Part shown: in pieces, positions 1 to 8,495 of the stretch
Position numbering within the stretch: position 1 is the stretch's first letter
Layout of the letters: each line of letters starts with the position of its first letter
From: an uncultured Arachnia sp.
GTDB lineage: Bacteria > Actinomycetota > Actinomycetes > Propionibacteriales > Propionibacteriaceae
DNA length: 64,000 nucleotides
NCBI GenBank assembly: GCA_947493705.1
Contig: CANLSH010000015.1
Coordinates: forward strand, 20,666 to 84,665
Direction of reading: 5' to 3'
Notes under the pieces: generated by a model
What the model was told of the DNA's origin: nothing
Seen by the model: only the letters and a program-made list of their open reading frames with translations
Databases searched by the model: none
Program-made: the position numbers and the translations under genes

Positions 1-30
1 GGTTCCCTGAAACCAGTTATTGCTGGGTGA
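1..30 (+). CDS. Possible last codons of a truncated upstream gene
   Basis: Frame 1 reads nine codons (GSLKPVIAG) and then TGA at 28-30, directly before the hairpin at 41-67. This would fit the 3' end of a rightward gene that begins outside the window. Nine residues cannot identify a protein, and the frame could be open by chance. Confidence 0.2.
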   Translation, partial: GSLKPVIAG

Positions 31-40
31 CAATGCAGAG

Positions 41-67
41 GAGGCCGGGCCCATCGGGCCCGGCCTC
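41..67. terminator. 12-bp perfect GC hairpin, probable bidirectional terminator
   Basis: A 12-bp perfect stem (41-52 with 56-67, beginning GAGGCCGGGCCC) closes over a 3-base ATC loop. It lies 20 bases past the stop of the leftward nucleotidase gene and 10 bases past a possible rightward gene end, so it could serve both. On the plus strand it is followed by CTT rather than a long T run, so it is a GC-type terminator rather than a classic U-tract one. Confidence 0.65.
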
Positions 68-87
68 CTTCGCTCACATCAGATCAG

Positions 88-2523
88 TTACTTGAACCTG
101 ACGATGTTGTTGAAGACGAACTTGGTGTTCGGCTTGTAGGCGTAGCTGCCGTCGGACTGCTTGACGTAATCAAGCGTGTTTGTCCAGATGTAGGAGCGGC
201 ATGCGTTGCCTCCGGTGGCGGGGGTATCGCACTCCGTTCTCCACCTGCGACCCTCATCGGTGGTCCACTCATTGGTGTAGCCGAGGGGGTTGTTCTTCCA
301 GACGCTGCGGGGCGACGCCTTGTAGGTGAGGTTGTTGAAGAACCAGCCATTGCGCTGGACAACCTTGCCGCTGATGAGCTGCGCCTGGGTGGCGTAGATG
401 TAGGTGCGGCAACGCTCGGTGACCGAGTAGGGCTCGCAGGACGTGATCCACTCACGGCCGTTGAGCTTGTGGTACCCAGGGGTCGTGTAGACATCGACGG
501 GCTTGACCGGGTCATCGACCAATGTCACGGTGACCGGCAGGCTGATGATGGTGCCGGAATCCTCCACCACGAAATCGATGATGTTGTTGCCGGCCTGGAT
601 GTCGGTGTCCTTGGCGATTGCCACCTGCACGGTGCCGACACCATCAACCACGTCGCCCCCGCCCACCATCTCATCGCCGATGTAGGCATTGATGGTGGTG
701 TTGAACAGCTGCGGGGAAACCCTGTCCCCGGTCGGGTTGAGCAGCATATCGAGGGTGTCCACCTGAACGCCCAGCGGCACTTCCACTCCGTCGTCGTCGT
801 CGGCCACCTTCTCGTATGGATCGCCGAAGACGTACTCGACGGGTGCTGCACCCTCGGTAAGGCTGCCGACGACCTCTGGTGCGGAGACTCCACGCTTGGT
901 GTAATCCGGTCCGAGGGCATCGCCCTCACGGACCCAGTCCACGAAGGCTTCAAGATCGACCCGGCCCGAGTCGATCATGTTGGTGCCTTCGGTGAATTCG
1001 GTGAAGTTGTCGCCACCTGAGATCAGGAAGCTGCCGGAGCCGAAGGTGTAGAGCTTGTCCATGTTGATGGGCTCGCCGTCAATGCTGATGGAGGTGATGC
1101 GGTCACCCTCGTCGCGGGACTCATCAAACGTGTAGGACACGTTGTCTGACAGTCCGAGTGCGAGGTACGGCCTGGATGCATCATCGGGCTGCCACTGCTG
1201 CTCCAGGATCGTCTTGAACTGTGCGCCGGTCAGCTGGGTGGTCATCAGGCTGTTGGCGAAGGGCGTGACGTTGGCGGCCTCCTTGTACGTGATGGTGCCG
1301 CGATTGAAGCTGTCACGGGTGCCGCCGGGATTCTGGACGCCGATGAAGGCATCCGCGTTCTCGTCGGTCTGCAGTTGTTCCTTGAACATCTGCGCCACCA
1401 TGTTGCTCATCGGTGATTCGACATTGCGGGTGCCGGAGTCGCCGGCTGCCGGGGTGCTGATCGCCTGGTTGGCGAAACCGACGGGCTCAGCACCGAGGTC
1501 CTCAGCATTGGTCGCAGCCTCCGCGGCGATCTCCTGAATGGCACGGATACGCGGCTGGTCACCGATCTCGTCGCCATCCTCACCCGTAGCGGCATCGATG
1601 GTTTCGGCCTCGAAGGAGCACAGCGTCTTATCGGTGCTGTTGATCTGCAGGTCCACCTTGGAGAGGTGTTCCGAGTACTGACCGGCCTGCATCAGGGGCT
1701 GTCCGTCGAGTGTCTGCCAGTTGTAGACCTCGTGGGTGTGACCGTTGAAAACCACATCGAAGACATCCTGATCCAGCCCGTTGTAGATGTCGTCGAAGGC
1801 CGGCGAGATCTCAGCGTTCTCTTCTGCTGACCTGGAGCCATCCGGTGCGCCCTCATGGAAACCGGCGATGACGATGTCTGCCAAGTCCTCATCGACGATC
1901 ATGTTTCCGACGCGGTTCACTGCATCGACGGGATCGCCCGTGTCGATCTCCGTGATACCCGCGGGGGAGACGAGTGAGGGGAGATCACCGGTGACTGCGC
2001 CCACGTAGGCGATCCTGACGCCGCCCTTGTCGAAGACGATGTACTCCTGGAGCGGGTCCGCGACGTCGGTGGTGCCAGCGTCATAGATGTTCGCGCTGAT
2101 GTGCGGCACTTCCATGCGGGGAATGACGCGCTCGGAGAGATCAGCCCAACCCTTGTCGAATTCATGGTTACCGGTGGCGATCGCCTCGACGCCAGCAGCC
2201 TTCATGATGTCGATGCTCGGATTGTCATCGTCGATGAAGGATTCAAAGGTGGAGCCACCGATGTTGTCGCCGGTGCTGACGAGCAACACGTTGTCCTCGC
2301 CGTTGTCTGCCCGGGCTTGTTCGACGGGCGTGAAGAGCGCAGCCGCTTTGCTGATCCGGCCGTGGAAGTCATTGAACTCAAAAACTGACACCGTCCGGGG
2401 ATCATCACAGCTGTCGCCCGGCGCAGCTTGAGCGATACCGCCCCCGGCGGCGAACGTCATGCCCCCGAGCATGAGTGCGGACGCGGCGAGGGTTGATGCC
2501 CCGCGCGAAAAAGGTCGTTTCAT
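88..2523 (-). CDS. Secreted 5'-nucleotidase / 2',3'-cyclic phosphodiesterase family protein with C-terminal cysteine-paired module
   Basis: The protein has about 811 residues. It carries a signal peptide (MKRPFSRG, a hydrophobic stretch, then AQAAPG) and a metallophosphatase domain with FNDFHGR, GDNIGG, GNHEFDKG and GHTHEVYN metal-site motifs. The 5'-nucleotidase C-terminal domain follows (NPGGTRDSF, NVTPFANSL). It is expected to hydrolyse nucleotides or cyclic nucleotides outside the cell. Next come an Ig-like stretch and a final 134-residue module (nucleotides 91-492) with two half-repeats, each with a cysteine pair, FNN motifs and WRTECDTP. The same module forms the N-terminus of the C5-epimerase at 51305. 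I chose the ATG at 2523 because GGAG lies 6 bases upstream and a signal peptide starts there; an upstream in-frame start would add 12 unlikely residues. No LPXTG sorting signal is visible. Confidence 0.92.
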   Translation of the reverse strand: MKRPFSRGASTLAASALMLGGMTFAAGGGIAQAAPGDSCDDPRTVSVFEFNDFHGRISKAAALFTPVEQARADNGEDNVLLVSTGDNIGGSTFESFIDDDNPSIDIMKAAGVEAIATGNHEFDKGWADLSERVIPRMEVPHISANIYDAGTTDVADPLQEYIVFDKGGVRIAYVGAVTGDLPSLVSPAGITEIDTGDPVDAVNRVGNMIVDEDLADIVIAGFHEGAPDGSRSAEENAEISPAFDDIYNGLDQDVFDVVFNGHTHEVYNWQTLDGQPLMQAGQYSEHLSKVDLQINSTDKTLCSFEAETIDAATGEDGDEIGDQPRIRAIQEIAAEAATNAEDLGAEPVGFANQAISTPAAGDSGTRNVESPMSNMVAQMFKEQLQTDENADAFIGVQNPGGTRDSFNRGTITYKEAANVTPFANSLMTTQLTGAQFKTILEQQWQPDDASRPYLALGLSDNVSYTFDESRDEGDRITSISIDGEPINMDKLYTFGSGSFLISGGDNFTEFTEGTNMIDSGRVDLEAFVDWVREGDALGPDYTKRGVSAPEVVGSLTEGAAPVEYVFGDPYEKVADDDDGVEVPLGVQVDTLDMLLNPTGDRVSPQLFNTTINAYIGDEMVGGGDVVDGVGTVQVAIAKDTDIQAGNNIIDFVVEDSGTIISLPVTVTLVDDPVKPVDVYTTPGYHKLNGREWITSCEPYSVTERCRTYIYATQAQLISGKVVQRNGWFFNNLTYKASPRSVWKNNPLGYTNEWTTDEGRRWRTECDTPATGGNACRSYIWTNTLDYVKQSDGSYAYKPNTKFVFNNIVRFK

Positions 2524-2703
2524 GCAGTACTCCGTTGTCGTGCATGCCCCCATTGGCACACTATGGATGTGAAGAGAACACCTACTGTCCCAATACAGCC
2601 CTTCAACGTCAAGAGGCTGGGAAACTGATCATGGGTACGCCCTGCGTGCCTGCGAGGTACTTGTTCAGCAGGTCAGAATGGTGACCCGCATCAGGGCGGC
2701 CGG

Positions 2704-2724
2704 TTACGGGGCCGTAAGCTACGG
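2704..2724. promoter_or_regulatory. Overlapping palindromes in the promoter region of the dehydrogenase operon
   Basis: TTACGG-GG-CCGTAA (2704-2717) is a perfect 6-bp-arm palindrome. It overlaps a second one, CCGTA-AGC-TACGG (2712-2724). A possible -10 (TAAGCT, 2715-2720) lies inside them, so a repressor bound here would block RNA polymerase. The rest of the 227-bp divergent gap (2524-2750) shows nothing else I can name. The regulator is unknown; TetR-type repressors commonly use palindromes of this kind. Confidence 0.4.
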
Positions 2725-2750
2725 TTGCGTAGGTAGGAGATGGGAAGAGG

Positions 2751-3854
2751 ATGCAGGTGCAAGGACAGAGCGAGAACATGGTTCAGCTGCTGACCCCCGA
2801 GGGCGTGCGCGTCGAACACGATGATGTCGAGTTCACCGGCACCACGGAGGACCTGGTGGGTTTTCTGAGTGACATGGTGCTGGCCCGCCGGTTCGACACC
2901 GAAGCCACCGCACTGCAAAGACATGGCGAACTCGGTCTGTGGCCACCGGTGCTGGGGCAGGAAGCCTCCCAAGTGGGATCGGCGCGTGCGCTGATGGCCG
3001 AGGACGTGGTGTTCCCCACGTACCGGGAGCACGCCGTCGCCATGTGCCTGGGAGTTCCCATGAGCCAGATCCTGGCCCTCTTTCGTGGTTGTGATGCCGG
3101 TGACTGGGAGATGCTGGAGCGGTTCCGCAACTACCAGATCATCATCGGCGCCCAGACCTTGCACGCCACGGGCTACGCCATGGGTTTGCAGTACGACGGC
3201 ATGGTGGGCAATGACAACCCCGAGAACAACGCCATGGTTGTGGCGTACCACGGTGACGGGGCCTCCTCCCAGGGCGACGTCAACGAGGCCTACGTCTTCG
3301 CGGCCAGCTACAACGCGCCGGTGGTCTTCTTCTGTCAGAACAATCAGTACGCCATCTCCGAGCCCATGGGCCTGCAGTCCCGTATCCCGCTCTATCAACG
3401 GGCGCAAGGCTTCGGATTCCCCGGGATTCAGGTGGACGGCAACGACGTTCTCGCTGTACACGCCACCAGCCAGTGGGCCTTCAACCGCGCCCGACAGGGT
3501 GAGGGCCCGGCCTTCATCGAGGCTTTCACCTACCGCATGGGCGCCCACACCACCTCCGATGACCCCTCCAAATACCGTCGCGATGCTGAGACCGAGGAGT
3601 GGCGCGGCCGCGATCCGATCGCCCGCCTCACCACATACCTCCGCAATGAAGGAGCCATCGACGATGCGCACATGGCATCGTTGGAGACGGAGGCCAAGGA
3701 CTACGGGGCCAGCATCCGTGCCTCCATCGCCACGTTGCAGGACAAGACGATGGATGAGCAGTTCCGTAGTGTCTATGCCGAGGAGTCCGTCGCGTTGGAG
3801 GAACAGCGCCGCGAGTATGCCGATTACCTCGCCACCTTCGAGGAGCCCGCATGA
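2751..3854 (+). CDS. pdhA: 2-oxoacid (pyruvate or branched-chain) dehydrogenase E1 component, alpha subunit
   Basis: Thiamine diphosphate-dependent decarboxylase subunit, 367 residues, the usual length. The TPP/Mg-binding motif GDGASSQG...N starts near residue 168. Other family blocks are FPTYREHAVAMCLG, YAISEPMG and GAHTTSDDPSKYR. With the beta subunit it decarboxylates a 2-oxoacid and passes the acyl group to E2. Whether the substrate is pyruvate or a branched-chain oxoacid cannot be settled from sequence, since actinobacterial homologues are annotated both ways. The start is uncertain: ATG 2751 follows purine-rich AGGAGATGGGAAGAGG, while ATG 2778 is also possible. The stop overlaps the next gene (ATGA). 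Confidence 0.9.
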   Translation: MQVQGQSENMVQLLTPEGVRVEHDDVEFTGTTEDLVGFLSDMVLARRFDTEATALQRHGELGLWPPVLGQEASQVGSARALMAEDVVFPTYREHAVAMCLGVPMSQILALFRGCDAGDWEMLERFRNYQIIIGAQTLHATGYAMGLQYDGMVGNDNPENNAMVVAYHGDGASSQGDVNEAYVFAASYNAPVVFFCQNNQYAISEPMGLQSRIPLYQRAQGFGFPGIQVDGNDVLAVHATSQWAFNRARQGEGPAFIEAFTYRMGAHTTSDDPSKYRRDAETEEWRGRDPIARLTTYLRNEGAIDDAHMASLETEAKDYGASIRASIATLQDKTMDEQFRSVYAEESVALEEQRREYADYLATFEEPA

Positions 3855-4828
3855 GCGAGACACTGACACTTGCCAAAGCACTGAACCGCGGCCTGCGCCG
3901 TGCGCTGCAGGCCAACCCCAAGGTGATGCTCGCCGGTGAGGACATCGGTAAGCTGGGTGGCGTTTTCCGGATCACCGAGAATCTGCAGGCCGAATTCGGG
4001 GAGAACCGGGTGGTGGATTCCCCTCTCGCGGAGTCGGGCATCATCGGCACCGCCGTCGGATTGGCCATGCGCGGATATCGCCCCGTGGTGGAGATCCAGT
4101 TCGACGGATTCGTCTTCCCCGGTTTCGACCAGATAGTCACCCAGGTGGCAAAGCTGCACGCCCGCACTTCCGGCCGCGTGAAGATGCCCATGGTGATCCG
4201 CATTCCCTACGGTGGGGGCGTCGGCGCCATTGAGCACCACTCCGAATCCCCCGAGGGGTACTTCGCCCACACGCCGGGACTGAAGGTGGTCACCTGCAGT
4301 TCGCCGAATGATGCGTACTGGATGATCCAGCAGGCAATCTCTTCGGATGATCCGGTCGTGTTTCTGGAACCCAAACGGCGCTATCACACCAAGGGCCAGG
4401 TCAACTTCTCCGCCCGTCCGCAGCCGATGCACCAGGCGAATGTGCTGCGCTACGGCAGCGATGCCACGGTGTTGGCGTACGGTCCGATGGTGAGGACTGC
4501 TCTGGATGCCGCCGAGGTGGCAGCCGAGGAGGGGCACTCACTGGAGGTGATAGATCTGCGCACGCTCAGCCCCATCGACTGGGTCACGATCACCGGCTCG
4601 GTTCGACGTAACCGCCGGGCCATCGTCGTGCACGAGGCGCAGCGTACGCTGGGCATTGGCGCAGAGATCGCAGCCCGGCTGCACAAGGACCTCTTCTACG
4701 TCATGGAGTCACCTGTGCTTCGCGTAACCGGCTATGACACCCCGTACCCGCCGTCGAAAATCGAGGACGAGTTCCTCCCCAGTGTCGATCGAATCATGGA
4801 CGCAGTGGACGCGTCCCTGGCCTACTAG
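3851..4828 (+). CDS. pdhB: 2-oxoacid dehydrogenase E1 component, beta subunit
   Basis: Partner of the preceding alpha subunit; 325 residues, normal for the family. Recognisable blocks are GEDIGKLGGVFR near the N-terminus, DSPLAESGIIGTAVG, the PYGGGVGA-EHHSESPE region and EAQRTLGIGAEIAAR near the C-terminus. The start is fixed by a 4-bp ATGA overlap with the alpha-subunit stop, which indicates translational coupling and equal stoichiometry. The E2 gene follows after 11 bp, so the three form one operon. Confidence 0.92.
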   Translation: MSETLTLAKALNRGLRRALQANPKVMLAGEDIGKLGGVFRITENLQAEFGENRVVDSPLAESGIIGTAVGLAMRGYRPVVEIQFDGFVFPGFDQIVTQVAKLHARTSGRVKMPMVIRIPYGGGVGAIEHHSESPEGYFAHTPGLKVVTCSSPNDAYWMIQQAISSDDPVVFLEPKRRYHTKGQVNFSARPQPMHQANVLRYGSDATVLAYGPMVRTALDAAEVAAEEGHSLEVIDLRTLSPIDWVTITGSVRRNRRAIVVHEAQRTLGIGAEIAARLHKDLFYVMESPVLRVTGYDTPYPPSKIEDEFLPSVDRIMDAVDASLAY

Positions 4829-4839
4829 GAGTCACGTGT

Positions 4840-6348
4840 ATGAAGCGTCTATTCCGTTTGCCTGATCCTGGTGAAGGTCTCGTCGAGGCCGAGATCGTCG
4901 CCTGGCGAGTCACCGTGGGCGAGACCATAGAGATCAATGATGTGCTGGTGGAGATCGAGACCTCCAAATCGCTCGTGGAACTGCCCTCCCCCTTCGCTGG
5001 CGAAATCACGGGTCTTCTCGTGGAGGAGGGCTCCACCGTGGAGGTGGGCACCCCCATCGTCGAGATCGAGGACGGTGAGGACGAGCCTGACGTCACACAG
5101 GAACCAAATCTGGTGGGCTACGGCGCCTCCGATGCAGGGCCAAGCCGACGCCGTCGGAGAAGTCGCACGGACCGGGACCCCGAGGTGACCCAGGCGCTCA
5201 GCGATTCCTACGAGCCACACGAGCCGAGCCGTCGTCCCGACGAGGTGCAGCCGGCGGGCCAGAACACCGCCGAGGCTGTGGGAGATCCGCTGCCGGGCCC
5301 GGGCGTCGGGCCGTCCCAGTCGGAGCTCGTCCTGGCTTCTGATCCCAATGCCGTGCGAGCCAAGCCGCCTGTGCGCAAGTACGCGCGGGATCTCGACGTG
5401 GATCTGGTCGGGGTTGTGGGGACCGGCCCCAACGGCACCATCACGCGCCGCGATGTCGAGGCTGCCATGGCCTTCCAGCGACTGGCTGACACACCCGCCC
5501 AGGGGCGCATCATCAACGATCACGCCAGCTTCCAGCAACCTTCAGCGTCGCACCAGTCCACGCCGCCGGGGGCATTCGACGGGGCGGCTTCCTTTGGGCA
5601 GCCCTTCAGCCCTGGACCCACATCGAGCCCCGGTGAGGGTGGTGAGCGACGCGTGCCCATCCGGGGCGTACGCAAAGCGACCGCCGAGAACATGGTGAAA
5701 TCTGTGAACACCCACGTGCACGTCACCGAATGGGTGACCGTGGACGTCACAGGCACCATGGAGTTCGTCGAGACACTGAAGAACAGACGTGAGTTCACCG
5801 GACTTCGCATCTCACCGCTGTTGATCTACGCCAAGGCCATCTGCCTTGCGCTCAGCCGCAATCCTGACCTGAACACCTCGTGGGACGAGGACGCCGGCGA
5901 GATCGTCTATCACGGCGATGTGAACCTCGGGGTCGCGGCCGCCACACCGCGGGGATTGATGGTGCCCAACATCAAGGGCGCCCAACGGCTCAGCCTGCTG
6001 GAACTGTGCCGAGCCATCAACCAGTTGGTGGTGGTGGCCAAGGAGGGCAAGCTGCAGCCCGGGGACTACGCGGGTGGCACGTTCACGATCACCAACGTCG
6101 GCGTCTTCGGCGTCGATGCGGGCACCCCCATCATCAACGGCAATGAATCCGCCATTTTCTGTATGGGTGCCATAGACCGGCGCCCCTGGGTGGTGGGGGA
6201 GGGCGCAACCGAAGCGGTGGTGCCACGTTGGGTCACCACCCTGACCATCGCGTTCGACCACAGGCTGATCGACGGCGAACAGGGATCACGCTTCCTGCGA
6301 GACATCGCTGAGATCCTGGCAGAGCCGGCACTCGCGCTGCTCTTCTGA
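4840..6348 (+). CDS. pdhC: Dihydrolipoamide acyltransferase (E2) of the 2-oxoacid dehydrogenase complex
   Basis: Core acyltransferase, 502 residues. One lipoyl domain sits at residues 1-80 with the lipoylated lysine in ETSKS (about K43). A long Pro/Gly/Ser-rich linker follows, then a peripheral-subunit-binding domain near residue 175 (RKYARDLDVDL, GPNGTITRRDVE). The catalytic domain ends with DHRLIDGEQGSRF (active-site His about 473). A second Pro/Ser linker (about 225-265) separates the binding and catalytic domains. No E3 (lpd) gene follows, so lipoamide dehydrogenase must be encoded elsewhere. Confidence 0.93.
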   Translation: MKRLFRLPDPGEGLVEAEIVAWRVTVGETIEINDVLVEIETSKSLVELPSPFAGEITGLLVEEGSTVEVGTPIVEIEDGEDEPDVTQEPNLVGYGASDAGPSRRRRRSRTDRDPEVTQALSDSYEPHEPSRRPDEVQPAGQNTAEAVGDPLPGPGVGPSQSELVLASDPNAVRAKPPVRKYARDLDVDLVGVVGTGPNGTITRRDVEAAMAFQRLADTPAQGRIINDHASFQQPSASHQSTPPGAFDGAASFGQPFSPGPTSSPGEGGERRVPIRGVRKATAENMVKSVNTHVHVTEWVTVDVTGTMEFVETLKNRREFTGLRISPLLIYAKAICLALSRNPDLNTSWDEDAGEIVYHGDVNLGVAAATPRGLMVPNIKGAQRLSLLELCRAINQLVVVAKEGKLQPGDYAGGTFTITNVGVFGVDAGTPIINGNESAIFCMGAIDRRPWVVGEGATEAVVPRWVTTLTIAFDHRLIDGEQGSRFLRDIAEILAEPALALLF

Positions 6349-6458
6349 TGCTTCTGGGGAGTGCGACAAGGTGATGCACGCCGTCACCGGGAGTCTCCAG
6401 GGTTCATCCCGGTCCGAAGATGGTTGTTCGACGGGGCTGGGGACGCAAGGATGGTGCA

Positions 6459-7601
6459 ATGCCCACACCGTGCGAACTGACCGTCGACCTCGACGCCCTC
6501 AACCGCAATGTTGCACTCGCTGCTGAACTGGCGGGGGGCCGCACGGTCCTGGTGGCCGTGAAGGCGGATGCCTACGGGCACGGCCTCGTGCGTGTCGCGA
6601 GCAGCATTCAGGATGCAGGCTCTGCGCAGTGGCTGGGGGTCGCCACTGTGGCTGAGGCCGTCACCCTGCGCACCGCGGGGATCTCGCTGCCCATCCTGAA
6701 GTTCTCCGTGACGCTGCGCGAGGAGCTTGCGGCGGCCCTGGCCGCCAGCGTGGCCTTCACCGTGGCTGACACCCGCGGCATCGCCGAGTTGGCTGAGGCA
6801 GCAGCGGAGGCAGCGGTGATCGCAGAAGTGCACCTCAACCTGGATACGGGGATGCGGCGCATCGGCGCACGACCCGAGGACGCCGTCGCGCTTGCTCGCC
6901 AGATCACCGATCAGCAGTGGTTGCGATTCGGTGGCATCTACACACATCTTCCCGTCAGCGACACCCCCGAAGGAACGGATTTCACCCGGCAGCAGTTCCG
7001 CATGCTCGCCGGTGCTGCGCGCGCCGTCGAGGAAGTGGCGGGACCAGTTCCCCACATCCATGCAGCCAACTCAGGTGCCATCCTCAGCCACGACCTTCAG
7101 GACACCACCATGGTGCGCCCGGGAATCATGGTCTACGGATCCCGCCCCGATCCGGCCACCCCCGTGAGGCGCGCCCCGGAGGCTGTGGATCGCTGGACCT
7201 CGCGGCTGTCCTTCATCAAGCAGGTGCGCGCCGGCGAGACAGTGGGCTACGGGCGCACATGGACGGCATCCTGCGACACCTGGATCGGTACCGTCGCCGT
7301 CGGCTACGGCGACGGGTACTCGCGATTGCTGTCCAACAGGGGACGTGTGCTGGTGGACGGCAGAAGCGCCCCCATCGTGGGGCGTGTCTGCATGGACCAG
7401 ACCATGATCGATCTCGGAGCTGAAGCACCATCAGTGAACGTGGGCGACGAGGTGGTGTTGCTGGGACGCAGCGGTTCCGAGGAGATCACCGTGGAAGAGC
7501 TTGCAGGACTGATGGGCACGATCACCTACGAGGTGACATGCCTGATCTCCCCCAGGGTGCCCCGAAGATACGTGGGAGGGGGGGCTAGGTCCAGGAACTG
7601 A
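6459..7601 (+). CDS. alr: Alanine racemase (PLP-dependent)
   Basis: Interconverts L- and D-alanine for peptidoglycan; cytoplasmic, 380 residues. The PLP-binding lysine is in VAVKADAYGHG (about residue 35), and the second catalytic base is the tyrosine in VGYGRTW (about residue 262). MVRPGIMVYG and VGRVCMDQTMIDLG are further family blocks. I chose ATG 6459 because AAGGA lies 7 bases upstream and the family N-terminus starts here; an in-frame ATG at 6420 would add 13 residues with no ribosome site. The 3' end overlaps the convergent gene at 7585 by 17 bp. No racemase partner such as murF or tsaE is adjacent. Confidence 0.95.
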   Translation: MPTPCELTVDLDALNRNVALAAELAGGRTVLVAVKADAYGHGLVRVASSIQDAGSAQWLGVATVAEAVTLRTAGISLPILKFSVTLREELAAALAASVAFTVADTRGIAELAEAAAEAAVIAEVHLNLDTGMRRIGARPEDAVALARQITDQQWLRFGGIYTHLPVSDTPEGTDFTRQQFRMLAGAARAVEEVAGPVPHIHAANSGAILSHDLQDTTMVRPGIMVYGSRPDPATPVRRAPEAVDRWTSRLSFIKQVRAGETVGYGRTWTASCDTWIGTVAVGYGDGYSRLLSNRGRVLVDGRSAPIVGRVCMDQTMIDLGAEAPSVNVGDEVVLLGRSGSEEITVEELAGLMGTITYEVTCLISPRVPRRYVGGGARSRN

Positions 7602-8253
7602 GCTTGGGTCTGCGGCTGGTGAACTCTGCGACGGCATGCCGGGCTATGGAATTGGTGTTCCAGCCATCGACGACGGCACCCACCCCGCCCCCCACGAACG
7701 GAATACGTTTCCCGACAAATACTCCGAGTCGTTTGCCGCCCAGCTGATTCATGGAGTGATCCAAGAGTTCCTTGCTCACCAGGGCATCCAGTTTTGCATC
7801 GAACATGGGAGCCGTGGCCACCGCTGCGGGTGAGGACGGCAGGACCCCCTTGGAGATGAGTCCAGCACTTGCGCCGGGGCCGAGCATGACCATCAGGATG
7901 GCGGTGCGAACGCGCGCGTCCGCCAAGTCATACCCCCGCAGGTGTGCGATGCCGGCCACCACCCGCGCCTGCAGAAAGGCAGCGGCGGCCATGTTTGCGG
8001 GAATGGTCACCAGCGACACGAAGAAGCCACCCCAGTTGGTGGCAAAACCCTGCCCGCCGGCGTAGGCGATGTGCTGGTTCACGAGCCATTTGATAGCGGT
8101 TTCCGGATCGCGATGCTGGCCCAGCAGATTCTTGGCGGCTGTCCGGGCTCCGGGCATCTTGCCCCGGCCCTCGATGGCGAGCTCCAGTAGCTGGTGGAAA
8201 GCGTCAGCGGTCAGCCCCTCGGCCATGGCCACGACGTTGTTCGGCTCACTCAT
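7585..8253 (-). CDS. EcsC-like protein, function unknown
   Basis: A 222-residue protein with the look of the EcsC family: a hydrophobic GGFFVSLVTIPANMAAAAF segment, then RVVAGIAHLRGYDL and a run of small hydrophobic residues. A glycine-rich end (FVGGGVGAVVDGWN) resembles glycine-zipper membrane segments. EcsC proteins have no established enzymatic role, so I assign none. ATG 8253 is strongly supported by AGGAGGGG 6-8 bases upstream; longer in-frame extensions lack a ribosome site. It converges with alr, and their last 17 bp overlap tail to tail. Confidence 0.75.
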   Translation of the reverse strand: MSEPNNVVAMAEGLTADAFHQLLELAIEGRGKMPGARTAAKNLLGQHRDPETAIKWLVNQHIAYAGGQGFATNWGGFFVSLVTIPANMAAAAFLQARVVAGIAHLRGYDLADARVRTAILMVMLGPGASAGLISKGVLPSSPAAVATAPMFDAKLDALVSKELLDHSMNQLGGKRLGVFVGKRIPFVGGGVGAVVDGWNTNSIARHAVAEFTSRRPKLSSWT

Positions 8254-8495
8254 GCCACCCCTCCTGATCCGAGCACGATGAATGCTCTGTCTCCAAGGGT
8301 TGCACACCACGGCAAGCGTCTCGACCCGATCCGGGACCAAAATGCTCAAATGGTGGTGACGAGCACATTTTCCCTCTCCACTTCTCACTGGGACGTCGTC
8401 TGGTGATGCTGTGGGCTGCATTGGAGAACAGAAATCGCATATGGAACTCGGACTTGCAACGCGTCGTCTGTGGGTGGCCTGCCAGACTGGAGACC

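Noticed and set aside
2691..3881. Long leftward open frame opposite the E1 alpha gene
   Set aside because: The plus-strand frame encodes a clear E1 alpha with all motifs; the antisense frame is His/Gly/Val-rich with no family resemblance, typical of GC-rich shadows.
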